NCBI GenBank assembly: GCA_027488905.1
Contig: JAIYAT010000020.1
Coordinates: forward strand, 182,490-246,489
Direction: 5' to 3'
Origin: Bacteroidota bacterium
GTDB taxonomy: Bacteria > Bacteroidota > Bacteroidia > UKL13-3
Length of the DNA stretch: 64,000 nucleotides
Below are positions 8,618-17,998 of the stretch, piece by piece (within the stretch, counting starts at the first letter, position 1; every line of letters starts with the position of its first letter). Made by a program: the position numbers and the translations under genes. A model generated the notes under the pieces. That model searched no databases and was not told the origin of the DNA. It saw nothing but the letters and a program-made list of their open reading frames with translations.

Positions 8618-9583
8618 TTGGCAAAAATAAAATACTTTTATAACCCGCATAAACTCGACTTTGAGAAGGTTGGAACCAGCATTTGGAGCATAGTGCTCAG
8701 GGTGTTTGGTTTTTTATCTGCCTCTGCTGTGGTTGGAGGTATTATGGTTTTTGTGGCCTATACCTTTTTGGATTCTCCAAAAGAAAGAGTGCTTAAACGA
8801 GAAAACGACCAATACAGGTACCAACTCAAAATCCTGAACCAAAAAATTGTACAGCTCAATAAATCGGTCATTAATTTACAAGAAAGAGATAAAAATATTT
8901 ATCGTGCAATTTTTGAGGCTGAACCCATGGAGATTGAACCATTTTTCGACACAAAGCTCTCAGACAAATACCGTGAATTGGAAGGATTGAACAATGCAGC
9001 AGAAATAATTAACCTTCAAAATAAGGTAGATGAACTAACCTATTTGGTAAACATCCAAGGAAAATCATTTGATGAGTTATCAGAATTAGCTAAAAATAAA
9101 ACTGCGTTCCTAGCTGCCATTCCTGCCATTCAACCCATCAGCAACAAAGACCTCACACGCATGGCATCTGGGTATGGCTATAGAATTCATCCTATATTCA
9201 AAACCCATAAGTTTCATTCGGGCATAGACTTTACAGCACCGCGCGGCACTCCCATTTATGCAACAGGAAATGGCACTGTTAGAACCGCCGAAAACGGAAG
9301 TGGATATGGCAATCATGTGGTGATTAACCATGGTTTTGGCTATTCGTCGTTGTATGCACACATGAGCAAGATTGCAGTTAAGCCTGGGCGTCAGGTTAAA
9401 AGAGGTGAACTTATTGGATATGTAGGTTCAACCGGAACTTCTACTGCCCCACATGTGCATTATGAGGTTATCAAAGGAGATAGAAAAATTAATCCTATCA
9501 ATTACTTCTTCAATGACCTTACAGAATCTGAATATCAAGCCATAAGGGAGTTGGCTGCAAGAGAGGGACAATCTTTCGATTAA
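8618..9583 (+). CDS. M23 family peptidoglycan endopeptidase, membrane-anchored (TTG start)
   Basis: 321 residues. The start is TTG: there is no in-frame ATG until residue 43, inside the transmembrane helix, while the N-terminus MAKIKYFYNP matches the usual beginning of Bacteroidota M23 proteins. Residues 24-49 form one membrane helix and 55-160 are largely coiled-coil. The M23 LytM domain follows at about 180-295 with the zinc ligands H200 and D204 (HSGID) and H279-V-H281. It should cleave peptide cross-links in the periplasm during growth or division. It heads a compact plus-strand operon with a MerR regulator (5-bp gap), gldC and a cupin gene. Confidence 0.9.
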   Translation: MAKIKYFYNPHKLDFEKVGTSIWSIVLRVFGFLSASAVVGGIMVFVAYTFLDSPKERVLKRENDQYRYQLKILNQKIVQLNKSVINLQERDKNIYRAIFEAEPMEIEPFFDTKLSDKYRELEGLNNAAEIINLQNKVDELTYLVNIQGKSFDELSELAKNKTAFLAAIPAIQPISNKDLTRMASGYGYRIHPIFKTHKFHSGIDFTAPRGTPIYATGNGTVRTAENGSGYGNHVVINHGFGYSSLYAHMSKIAVKPGRQVKRGELIGYVGSTGTSTAPHVHYEVIKGDRKINPINYFFNDLTESEYQAIRELAAREGQSFD

Positions 9584-9588
9584 TACTT

Positions 9589-9924
9589 ATGAAACATTCG
9601 GATGAAATTGAGAAAACCCATTTTACCATTGGCGAGGTTTCAAAGCTATTGAATGTTGCACCTTCTGTCATTCGCTTTTGGGAAAAAGAATTCTCGCAAC
9701 TTAAGCCGCAAAAATCTAAAGGTGGAACCAGAAATTTTAGCCAAAAAGACCTTCAACTTTTGCAAAGGATTTACCATTTATTAAAAGTAGAAGGATTTAC
9801 CTTACAAGGAGCCAGAGAGCGATTAAAAGCTGGCAATGCCATGGCAGATATTGATGAGATAAAAGAAAAATTAAACAAGTTACGCGGGTTTCTTGTTGAC
9901 TTAAAAAAACAATTACCAGATTAA
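9589..9924 (+). CDS. MerR-family transcriptional regulator
   Basis: 111 residues with an N-terminal MerR winged helix (FTIGEVSKLLNVAPSVIRFWEKEF, residues 12-35, then the GGTRNFSQKDLQLL wing and helix). A short coiled-coil dimerisation helix follows (about 88-110). It has no cysteine or effector domain, so it is not a metal-sensing MerR. It belongs to the short MerR proteins found next to M23 peptidase genes in Bacteroidota. The target promoter is unknown. It lies 5 bp after the peptidase and 7 bp before gldC. Confidence 0.85.
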   Translation: MKHSDEIEKTHFTIGEVSKLLNVAPSVIRFWEKEFSQLKPQKSKGGTRNFSQKDLQLLQRIYHLLKVEGFTLQGARERLKAGNAMADIDEIKEKLNKLRGFLVDLKKQLPD

Positions 9925-9931
9925 ATAAAAT

Positions 9932-10300
9932 ATGAGTGAAGCAAAAAAGGAAGTTGTTAAAACTTCACAGATTAGAATTGATGTTCAATTAGACAAAGAA
10001 AACTTACCTATTAATTTAGAATGGGATGCAGATGATGCCGATTTCTCTGGCAAAGAGCAAGCAAAAGGCATGATGCTAAGCATATTTGATGGCTTGCAGC
10101 AGAATGCGCTTCGCATTGATTTATGGACACAAGACATGAATGTGGAAGAGATGAATTTATTTATGTTTCAAACCTTAGCCACCATGGCAGATACATTTGA
10201 GCGCGCCACCAACAATACAGCAGTAGCAGAAGAAATGCGCGAGTTTGCCCACCAATTTGGGCATAAGGTTAAAGTTTTTGGAGACGACCATAAGCACTAA
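9932..10300 (+). CDS. gldC: Gliding motility protein GldC
   Basis: 122-residue cytosolic protein. The block AKGMMLSIFDGLQQNALRID followed by LWTQDMNVEEM and the helix QTLATMADTFERAT are characteristic of GldC. In Flavobacterium johnsoniae GldC is a small accessory protein that improves gliding without being essential. gldB, its usual partner, is not next to it here. The gene sits between the MerR regulator and the DUF985 cupin gene with gaps of 7 and 2 bp, so all are probably one transcript. It supports a gliding, T9SS-bearing Bacteroidota host. Confidence 0.88.
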   Translation: MSEAKKEVVKTSQIRIDVQLDKENLPINLEWDADDADFSGKEQAKGMMLSIFDGLQQNALRIDLWTQDMNVEEMNLFMFQTLATMADTFERATNNTAVAEEMREFAHQFGHKVKVFGDDHKH

Positions 10301-10302
10301 GC

Positions 10303-10809
10303 ATGCAACCTAAAGCGGAATATTATTTAGAAAAGTTAGGGTTGACCCGACATGTTGAAGGTGGCTCTTTTAGGGAAGTTTATAGAAGTGCTAACTTAAT
10401 TCCACATGCGGCCTTGCCAAAGGGTTTTGCAGCTGCAAGACCTTTTGGAACGGCTATTTACTTTTTGTTGGAAGAAGGTCAGTTTAGTGCCTTTCATAGA
10501 ATTGCTAGCGACGAAACTTGGCATTTTTATGATGGAGACACATTGAGTATTTACGAGATAAACTCAAATGGCCAACTCATTCGGCATCAATTGGGAAGAA
10601 ACTTAGCAGCAGGTGAACAATTTCAATTGACTATTCCCGCAGGCAGTTGGTTTGGCTCTAGGTGCGAAGTGAAAAACGGCTTTAGCCTAGTAGGCTGCAC
10701 TGTTGCGCCCGGTTTTGATTTTGCAGATTTTGAATTGGCAAGCAAAGAAACCTTAAAATTGGCGTATCCCGAGCATGGTAAGATAATTGAGGAATTAACA
10801 AAGGCTTGA
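10303..10809 (+). CDS. DUF985 cupin-fold protein
   Basis: 168 residues of the cupin_5 (DUF985) family. Visible motifs: HVEGGSFREVYRS (16-28), TAIYFLLEEGQFSAFHRIASDETWHFYDG (50-78, with the cupin-like His and Glu) and the second cupin motif IPAGSWFGSRC ... GCTVAPGFDFADFE. The family has a single-domain beta-barrel, and its reaction is not established (sugar-epimerase-like or metal-binding roles have been suggested). Last gene of the M23-MerR-gldC operon, starting 2 bp after gldC. Confidence 0.85.
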   Translation: MQPKAEYYLEKLGLTRHVEGGSFREVYRSANLIPHAALPKGFAAARPFGTAIYFLLEEGQFSAFHRIASDETWHFYDGDTLSIYEINSNGQLIRHQLGRNLAAGEQFQLTIPAGSWFGSRCEVKNGFSLVGCTVAPGFDFADFELASKETLKLAYPEHGKIIEELTKA

Positions 10810-10828
10810 TTAGATGAAAACTTAATTA

Positions 10829-11668
10829 TTAGGTTGATTTCATCCTTGCTTCAATTTCATCTCCATATTTCAACCAAAGGGCTTGATCCAAAATATAAGA
10901 GGCACTTTCTGGCACATCATAAATCCATGAAGCATCCTCCTTAATATCTACTCTTTTTACACCTGTATCGGCCCTTTTCCTATTTAACTTTTCATCAAAT
11001 TCTTGTTTTGACTTAGTGTAATAATGATTTAATCTTATGATTTCAGAGGTGTCTTCATAAGTTTCATATTTTTCAACCTTAGTACCTTTTGCATTTGTTA
11101 CATATTTTTTAGCATGCAATGTTGGTCGATGCGGATGTGGTAATGACTTCAAATACTTTGTTTGGGTGACACATTTAAAATAACTATTCTGTCCCCCAGT
11201 CGAATATTGATAATTTTTTGTCAATAAACCCTTTTGTTTGGTAAGATGTTTACTTGAACCAAAAAACCTCCAGTTAATTGCAATAGATGCTTCATTTTCT
11301 TTGTCCATTAAAAATTCCTTGAAATTTTTATGCTTTAATGGCAATACAAATTCGTCAATATCAAAAACCGCAATCCACTTAGTTTCATGTTTAAAGTTCT
11401 CTACAAAATGTGAGTATGCTGGTATTTGTATGGATTCTCCAGTGAGCTCTATGATAGTACAATGTGATAAATAATTTTTCAAAATTTCTTTAAGTGAGGG
11501 AGAACATCCATTGTCATAAAAATAAAAATGATCTACTCCTTGTATCAAATAATAACAAACAAATTCTTCTATATAATCTTCCTCAAACCTTACTGGAGCC
11601 AATATAGATAAGTAGTATTTATTCCGATAATTAGCAAAAAGATTATAAAATCTCTGTATGATGTTCAT
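10829..11668 (-). CDS. Glycosyltransferase family 92 protein
   Basis: 279 residues. GT92/DUF23-type features are the N-terminal VRFEEDYIEEFVCYYLIQGVD segment, the metal-binding D103-I-D105 within VFDIDEFVLP, and INWRFFGSSKH around residue 135. It probably transfers a sugar from a nucleotide donor onto a surface glycan. No signal peptide or membrane helix is visible, so it is cytosolic or peripheral. No other polysaccharide genes surround it, so acceptor and donor are unknown. It is a single gene converging on the DUF985 gene. Confidence 0.8.
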   Translation of the reverse strand: MNIIQRFYNLFANYRNKYYLSILAPVRFEEDYIEEFVCYYLIQGVDHFYFYDNGCSPSLKEILKNYLSHCTIIELTGESIQIPAYSHFVENFKHETKWIAVFDIDEFVLPLKHKNFKEFLMDKENEASIAINWRFFGSSKHLTKQKGLLTKNYQYSTGGQNSYFKCVTQTKYLKSLPHPHRPTLHAKKYVTNAKGTKVEKYETYEDTSEIIRLNHYYTKSKQEFDEKLNRKRADTGVKRVDIKEDASWIYDVPESASYILDQALWLKYGDEIEARMKST

Positions 11669-11763
11669 TAGGGTTTCAATAAAATATTTACAAAACGTTT
11701 AAAAAGAGTTTAAACTATTTGTCAAAAATAGCAAAATCAAAATCATCTACATAATTGAAAAAA

Positions 11764-14700
11764 CTAATATTTCACCTTTACCCTTTTCACCTCGTTGTTG
11801 CCTCTTAACTCGGGCTCATACATTTGCTCAATTTGAACGGGTAGCAAAGTAAAACTGCCTCCAAATCTTGGTTCAAGCCGAAAACTTAAAACCTTTGTAC
11901 CTTTTGCCAAACTGCGGTAAAACACCCAAACTTCGTTTTTATGATAGCTAACTTCCACAGCACCTGAGAAGCTAGGTTTATCGGCATATTCACATGAAGC
12001 AGGAATTGGAATTTTAACCAAAATAAATTCTACATCTTGCTTAAATTGAATGCTTACATTGTATATCAAAGGTACATTTTGCTTGAGCTGTTGTACTTCT
12101 TTTTTCTCTTGCAAAAACTTGGTGCTTACCACAAATTTGTTACTATCCACTTGCGGTTGGCTGTTCCAATAACGACGGTTTACCTGAACAAAGGTTCTTG
12201 GCCCTTTATGCATTAATTGGTACTTTTTATTTTTCTCTAATGGATACCTAGCAGGAGATTGATTAGCCAAAGGAATATTGTTTAAAGACAAACTAGTTTT
12301 AAGTGTACCTTTTTCTTCTAAAGCCATTTCTATGGCAAACATTTCAATGATTCGAGCAGCGTCTAGGGTGTTTAACCCTTGCAAGGTGCCAAACAATTTC
12401 TCGCGCAAAAAGTATTGTTTAACTCCTTTTAAAATCCATGAAGGGGTTTCACTTCCTTTTAACAATTCGTAGGCCAACAAGGTATTGCTAAAGGTAGATT
12501 GATACATTCCTCTACCACTGTAATTCCACCAAATGCTGCTGTCTTTGTTCATTTTTAAATCGCTAAACAAATAGCCTGCAAAACTGGGCTCTCCCATTTG
12601 TTGCTTTAATAAATTAAGGCGTAACCTATCTGTTGCGTTTAAACTGGTCTCGTCTATGCTTCTCAAATATTGGTTGAGGTCAAATTCTACTTTGTATAAA
12701 AACAAAACATCCATAGCCAAGATTCTATCGCTGGTAGAAAAGGAAGCTAAGTTCTTTTGAAAGAAACTTATGCCTTTGCCCACAGCCTCTGTTGCATAAC
12801 CCATTTGCTTGGCTTTCCAAAGGGTTTTCATTACATAATGGCTAATCCAAACTTCTCCATATCCATCTCTAAACCAGCCCCAGCCGCCATTTCTATGCTG
12901 TTGGTCGGCAAGCCTGTTTAAACAAAGTTTCACCACATTGTCTTTGGTAAAGGTATCTCCCATGAGTTTGTTTAAACTTTTTTCTATTAAAAGGGCAGAG
13001 AGTTTAGAGGTAGTTTGCTCTACACAGCCATACGCATAGTTTTGTAACCTTTCAATTTCTTCTTTGAGCAATTGTGTAAAGGTATTTGAGATGCTCAATT
13101 CACTTTCGCCAATGCTATCAGTGGTGAATTCCCAGCTGCTATCCCCTCTTAATACAGCTTTAGAAACTTCGGCACTCATGATACCATTTGGGAAAACAGG
13201 AATACTTCTTTTCTCAGCATCTTTGTAGCCAAAATCGGTGCTTAGTTGAAAGGCTATATTTGTATTTTGGTTTGAACCAAGCTTAAACCCGTGTGTTAGG
13301 CGATAGCCTGCGCCAATGAAGGCAGGCTGTATTTTTACTGATGTATCATTTTGTTGAAAGGAAAGTTCCAATTGAATGCTATCACCTGAATAATTGTTTA
13401 CTGCACCTTCTGCCACTAAACTGTCCCCTTCTATGGCAAACCGTGGCAAGTAAAGTTGGGCCATTAAGGGTTTAAAAGATCGGGTATCAAACACCAATAA
13501 TTTATTGTCTAATCGCGCATTCATGGCCACTATGTAGTTTTGCCAACGGGTAATATTATCTGGAAAAGTAATGGTGAAATGGGCTTCTCCTTTTTTATCG
13601 CTCACTAAGTTGGGCACCCAATAGCCATAATCTTTAAATTCGCTGCGATCCGTTTTTACCGATTGATTGTTCACCATTTCGTACATGCGAGACTTCTGAT
13701 TAACTGTTGGAACGTACAATTCAACACGTGATGCGCTAACAGAAGCATTAGACACCCGAACCCCATCAACATAATAGGCAGTGCCATTGGCTCTGGCACC
13801 TCGAAAGTCTGGCGTACCACCAGTTCTTGATTCAACACCCATATTTTGTTCTATCAATCTTTCAATTGAATGAGTAGGTGCCGCTAACATTGCTTTTTCA
13901 GATGGCATTTTTCTATTTACCACCATCACCTCTTGCAATAGTTGGTTACTCTCTTCCATAGCAAAGCTTACCAAGCGGTCTTCTGAGGCAAACACCTCTA
14001 TATCTTCAATCACCACACTTCTATACCCAACAAAGTTGGCTATTAACCTATAAGGACCAGGAGCCAAATTACGAATAATAAATTCACCGTTATCATCAGT
14101 ATTGGTAGTATACTTTTTACTTTTCTTATCAATTAAAGTAATCGTTACATAAGCCAGGGCTGATTGTACTTTTATGTCTATAATTTTCCCCTTTACGCCC
14201 CCAGTTCCTGGGATTGGCTTCTCATACACCTTTTCGCTAAACAAATTGCTATTGGCCAATTGCATTTCTTTTTCTACATCAATTTTCTTTCTGGCAAAAA
14301 AGATAGAGGGCACCATCCTATCATTTTCATAAGAAAACCCACATAGTTTTAAATCTACTTTTAGCTGCACACTGCTTTGCTTGGCAACCTTTAAATTTTG
14401 CAAGATGGTAATGCATGAACCAAACCTAGTAAACCTTAGTTCATAAATACCAGGCGCCATATCCTTAAACAAAAAGCCACCACTCACATCCGAAAAGGAA
14501 ATTCCTTTGATAATGCCATTTTGCTCTAAGGTTATAACTACATCAGAAAGGCTAGTGCCTTCGTCTTTGGTAACAAAACCCCAAACCTCAGCAGAAGTCT
14601 CTGTTTTGTTCACCTCATATTTTGGCAGCTTAATCTTAGACACATAATCTTCTACCCTATACGTAATCTGGCTGGCTTCATTGGCATTGGCTGCTTCTAC

Positions 14701-17700
14701 CAATTGCCTTGTAAGCAACACCATTGGGTTAATTAAATCGCAAGGCTTGTTAAAATCTTCTTCACTAACATGTATGTACCAAGCCCCAATTTGGGCTTGC
14801 TCCTCTAAGGTAAAAATCATTAACTGCCTGTTAAAATCAATCAAATAAAAGGTATGCTTTCCTGATGAAAAACTTATTTTCCTACCAATATCACTTTGAT
14901 AAAAAGTAGGCAAGGAAATACTCTTTCTTGGACTGATTTCATTGTAAATAAATCCTTGAAACAAATTTGAAGTATGCCCGCCTGTTAAGTGCAAACTAAA
15001 AGGAAAATTAATGCCATCTGGAACATAGGATTGTGAAAAATTACATTTTTCTTTATACAGCTTTTCAGATACACCTTCCTCCACTAAAGGCTCTGCAACA
15101 GTATAGGTCGTTGGTACTTTATCATAGGTATTGTATTTACTATAAAAATCGGCATGCGCTGTTTGAAAGTAAAATGTATTAAAATCTATACTCAAGCTAG
15201 AAGCCTCTTGCCCAATTAATTTGTTTTGGTAATAGGTATAATGTTTTTTCGGGTTGAACCAAAACGTTTGAACCAATTGTTCTCCTTTAAATACTTGAAT
15301 TGAATCATTGGACTTAAATGGACCATAAGCCCATTTACTAGGAATATCATTCTCGCTTGTGCAAATGAACATGTTTTGAGAAAATGGGATTTCAATCACA
15401 CCTTGCTTAAATCGAATGTTTTCTTTAGCACCCATCATGTTTCCGGGTTCAAAAAAGAGCAAACTACTTTTAATGGAATCTATCTCTTCTTCACTAAACT
15501 TCATTTTGCTACTCATCGGAACTTTAACAATGCCAGCAGGCAAACACAAGGTATCAAAACTCATTACATAATGTTGGTTTGGTTCAAACCGAAACTTAGG
15601 TAAATGAAACCATGCAGATTTGGTGCGAACCGACAATTGATGTGTGCCAGCACTTACTAAAATTGGGAAATCTGCACTATTATTCAAATTCCTGAAGGCA
15701 TAAAATTTCTGGTCAACTTTTATTGCATACACCGGTATACGCATACCATTGGCCACCACCATTGGCAGTACCTCTGGTGTTGCTTGGTAGGTAGAATCTT
15801 TTATCACCATCCAATCTTCATTGGGATACATTAAGCGGTAATCTGCTTGTGTTAGGAGTCCGGCGCTCAACAAAGTAGTATAAGATAATCGTTCTATATA
15901 CCTGTTAATATAACTATAAGGCAAACGCTCAAAACCTGTTTGTTGCCGCTCCAACAAAGGCGGAACCTCACTATTAAAATTGGCCAAAGCAGGTTGGTAA
16001 TTTTCACCAAACTGGGCATTTATGGCATAAGCAGTTAGGTTAACATCGGCGGCTGGTTTGCGGTTGGGCAAACTTAGTTTAACATCTACCGCAACAGTTT
16101 GACCAGGATAAATTTCTTGTGGTATATTATGTGTAATTTCAATGGTTTTATCTAGAAAAGGAAAGGTTCTTTCTTCAACAAAAAAACCATCTTGAACTTG
16201 TAGGCTATATATTACATGATAAGTAAAACGTGAGGTATCTTTTTGTTGAAAGCTAAAAGTATCGCCAAAAAAATCAATTATCTTCTGCTTGCCTCTAAAC
16301 AATTGAATATGCATTTTTAAGGCAGAAGGATTATACAATTCTATACTTATTTCTCCTGGTTTTCTAAACCCATCAAATGCTACATAATCTTGTTTTCTGT
16401 GCAAACCACAATTGGCAATTAGTTTACCTGAACTGTCTAATAACTCTGCATTGTTAGCAAACTGAAGCAAGGCAATTTTAGCAGGCAATAACACCCAACT
16501 GCTATCAAGAAGATAATTACCAACTTTAAAACGAAGCTTCATGTACTTGCTTTGTGGCTTCCCTAAATTGATGCAAGAAGCATGCACCAAACCATCTTGC
16601 TTTAAGGCCATAAGGTAATACACTGAATCTTGCACCTTTTCAAAATCAAGTTTAAAAAACTTTGATTCACCTGATACATCGGTTACTAGAATTTCTACAG
16701 TTAAGGTGGCATCAAAATCGCTTAAGATGGCTTCTGGCAAAGTAATTAAGGTTGGACCGTTGCTCTCAACTGGCACAGCAGTTTCATACAAAGTTTGATA
16801 CCATTCTTCTGGAACAAAAGCTTTGGTTCCAGTAAAATTTCGCAAATGCCTAATATAAAACTTAGCCTTCACATTGGCATTTGGTAAGGGTAAACCATTA
16901 ATGTCTAAGGCGCGTACTTGCACCTGAACCGCTTCTCCTTTATAGAATTTTGTTTTGCTTAAAAAGGCCTCGTAGGTATTGCTTCTTAGTTTATAATCTT
17001 CTAGTTTAAACGAGATGGTTCTTAACAAGGTTCCTTCTCTGTCAATATATTGGAGCGAGTAGGTTTGGTCAATTTTTAAGGAATCTGCTAGTTTAAAGTC
17101 TAAGACGTAGGCGCCAGGCGAAACCGGACTTACTTGCTTAATCAACACCCTTTGTTTAAAATAATTGGCATATAAATAAATGCCCACCTTGCCTTTAACG
17201 GGCTCGCCTTCATCCCAAAGCAAATAAGCCTTTGTTTTAACAGAATCTTTGGGCTTATAAATGGGTTGATTGCACAAGGCATATCCATAGCTATAGGTTT
17301 TTGAACTGCTGTAAGAATTGGAATTGCTTCGCTGTTTTGATTGTATATCAGGAGAAAAATTAAAGCGTGCAAACTCAAAGTTTTTACCATCTGAAACATA
17401 AATGGTATGTGGCTTTTTCTGGATTGGCAGCAAGTAGCAATCACAAGCAGCGTCTTTAACTTGAGGCTTTCCATTTACATAAAACGCAAGCGATTGTGGC
17501 ACCAGAAAAGCAGTATCTAAAACTTTAACTTCCAACACATCATTATAGGCCACATATGAAAAATTAAAATATGGCACCTGCTGTACACTTAAATTGGCGC
17601 CTCTGCCTGCCCTATTGGCCAATAAATAATATCCAGGTTTAAGTTTTACACTTGCAGCTAGACTACTATCCGCTTTTTGAGTAAACAGGTACGTAGTATC

Positions 17701-17850
17701 TATTAACCCTTGCTTCATAATAAACGCAAGCCTTGCCGAATCAAGTTTGTAATAATAGGTATAAGCTTCTTTCGGGCTGAACCGAAGCGTTTGCGCCAGC
17801 AATGTTTGAGACACAAGCAACAGACATAGGGTTCTAAGTATGGCAGCCAT
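11764..17850 (-). CDS. Alpha-2-macroglobulin-like protein with carboxypeptidase-regulatory and TonB-plug-like modules
   Basis: 2028 residues from the ATG at 17850, which gives a clear signal peptide (MAAILRTLCLLLVSQTLLAQ). The longer frame starts with a TTG at 17889. Order of modules: macroglobulin MG2-type domains (CNQPIYKPKDSVKTKAYLLWD near residue 193 and following), two carboxypeptidase-regulatory-like Ig domains (near 1092 and 1220), a TonB-plug-like segment (DFRGARANGTAYYVDGVRV near 1347) with no beta-barrel, then the A2M core (YGYWVPNL ... FTITFPDN near 1410). The thioester-type C1609-V-E-Q1612 (YGCVEQTTSK) and a terpenoid-cyclase-like helical domain follow. Bacterial A2M proteins trap proteases in the periplasm. 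There is no lipobox and no peptidoglycan glycosyltransferase partner nearby. It lies 148 bp downstream of clpB on the same strand. Confidence 0.85.
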   Translation of the reverse strand: MAAILRTLCLLLVSQTLLAQTLRFSPKEAYTYYYKLDSARLAFIMKQGLIDTTYLFTQKADSSLAASVKLKPGYYLLANRAGRGANLSVQQVPYFNFSYVAYNDVLEVKVLDTAFLVPQSLAFYVNGKPQVKDAACDCYLLPIQKKPHTIYVSDGKNFEFARFNFSPDIQSKQRSNSNSYSSSKTYSYGYALCNQPIYKPKDSVKTKAYLLWDEGEPVKGKVGIYLYANYFKQRVLIKQVSPVSPGAYVLDFKLADSLKIDQTYSLQYIDREGTLLRTISFKLEDYKLRSNTYEAFLSKTKFYKGEAVQVQVRALDINGLPLPNANVKAKFYIRHLRNFTGTKAFVPEEWYQTLYETAVPVESNGPTLITLPEAILSDFDATLTVEILVTDVSGESKFFKLDFEKVQDSVYYLMALKQDGLVHASCINLGKPQSKYMKLRFKVGNYLLDSSWVLLPAKIALLQFANNAELLDSSGKLIANCGLHRKQDYVAFDGFRKPGEISIELYNPSALKMHIQLFRGKQKIIDFFGDTFSFQQKDTSRFTYHVIYSLQVQDGFFVEERTFPFLDKTIEITHNIPQEIYPGQTVAVDVKLSLPNRKPAADVNLTAYAINAQFGENYQPALANFNSEVPPLLERQQTGFERLPYSYINRYIERLSYTTLLSAGLLTQADYRLMYPNEDWMVIKDSTYQATPEVLPMVVANGMRIPVYAIKVDQKFYAFRNLNNSADFPILVSAGTHQLSVRTKSAWFHLPKFRFEPNQHYVMSFDTLCLPAGIVKVPMSSKMKFSEEEIDSIKSSLLFFEPGNMMGAKENIRFKQGVIEIPFSQNMFICTSENDIPSKWAYGPFKSNDSIQVFKGEQLVQTFWFNPKKHYTYYQNKLIGQEASSLSIDFNTFYFQTAHADFYSKYNTYDKVPTTYTVAEPLVEEGVSEKLYKEKCNFSQSYVPDGINFPFSLHLTGGHTSNLFQGFIYNEISPRKSISLPTFYQSDIGRKISFSSGKHTFYLIDFNRQLMIFTLEEQAQIGAWYIHVSEEDFNKPCDLINPMVLLTRQLVEAANANEASQITYRVEDYVSKIKLPKYEVNKTETSAEVWGFVTKDEGTSLSDVVITLEQNGIIKGISFSDVSGGFLFKDMAPGIYELRFTRFGSCITILQNLKVAKQSSVQLKVDLKLCGFSYENDRMVPSIFFARKKIDVEKEMQLANSNLFSEKVYEKPIPGTGGVKGKIIDIKVQSALAYVTITLIDKKSKKYTTNTDDNGEFIIRNLAPGPYRLIANFVGYRSVVIEDIEVFASEDRLVSFAMEESNQLLQEVMVVNRKMPSEKAMLAAPTHSIERLIEQNMGVESRTGGTPDFRGARANGTAYYVDGVRVSNASVSASRVELYVPTVNQKSRMYEMVNNQSVKTDRSEFKDYGYWVPNLVSDKKGEAHFTITFPDNITRWQNYIVAMNARLDNKLLVFDTRSFKPLMAQLYLPRFAIEGDSLVAEGAVNNYSGDSIQLELSFQQNDTSVKIQPAFIGAGYRLTHGFKLGSNQNTNIAFQLSTDFGYKDAEKRSIPVFPNGIMSAEVSKAVLRGDSSWEFTTDSIGESELSISNTFTQLLKEEIERLQNYAYGCVEQTTSKLSALLIEKSLNKLMGDTFTKDNVVKLCLNRLADQQHRNGGWGWFRDGYGEVWISHYVMKTLWKAKQMGYATEAVGKGISFFQKNLASFSTSDRILAMDVLFLYKVEFDLNQYLRSIDETSLNATDRLRLNLLKQQMGEPSFAGYLFSDLKMNKDSSIWWNYSGRGMYQSTFSNTLLAYELLKGSETPSWILKGVKQYFLREKLFGTLQGLNTLDAARIIEMFAIEMALEEKGTLKTSLSLNNIPLANQSPARYPLEKNKKYQLMHKGPRTFVQVNRRYWNSQPQVDSNKFVVSTKFLQEKKEVQQLKQNVPLIYNVSIQFKQDVEFILVKIPIPASCEYADKPSFSGAVEVSYHKNEVWVFYRSLAKGTKVLSFRLEPRFGGSFTLLPVQIEQMYEPELRGNNEVKRVKVKY

Positions 17851-17930
17851 AGGTACTAGAATTAAAAGGTGAAGATAATAAGAACTCAACTAAGAGTCAG
17901 CTTATTTTCTTCTTCGGTTGTATGGAAAAG

Positions 17931-17996
17931 TCCATGGTCGATGGTCCATGGTCGATGGACCATAGAAAAAACTTTCGCTATGATCTATCGACCATC
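17931..17996. repeat. Short intergenic repeat/hairpin element (TCCATGGTCGATGG x2)
   Basis: Between clpB and the A2M gene, TCCATGGTCGATGG occurs twice in tandem (17931-17944 and 17945-17958), followed by ACCAT. The segment 17941-17963 folds as ATGGTCCAT / GGTCG loop / ATGGACCAT (9-bp stem). A related ATCTATCGACCATCAT lies at 17983-17998. It resembles simple ATGG/GACC intergenic repeats seen in other Bacteroidota genomes. Function unknown; no uninterrupted T-run follows the hairpin. Confidence 0.7.
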
Positions 17997-17998
17997 AT

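Noticed and set aside
10814..10844. GATGAAA / TTTCATC inverted repeat between the convergent cupin and glycosyltransferase genes
   Set aside because: Only a 7-bp AT-rich stem with a long loop and no T-run, so too weak to call a terminator.
13024..13038. CVEQ in place of the canonical GCGEQ thioester motif of alpha-2-macroglobulin
   Set aside because: Bacterial A2M proteins commonly have CxEQ with variable flanking glycine, and the cysteine, glutamate and glutamine are all present. It is not evidence of a lost thioester.
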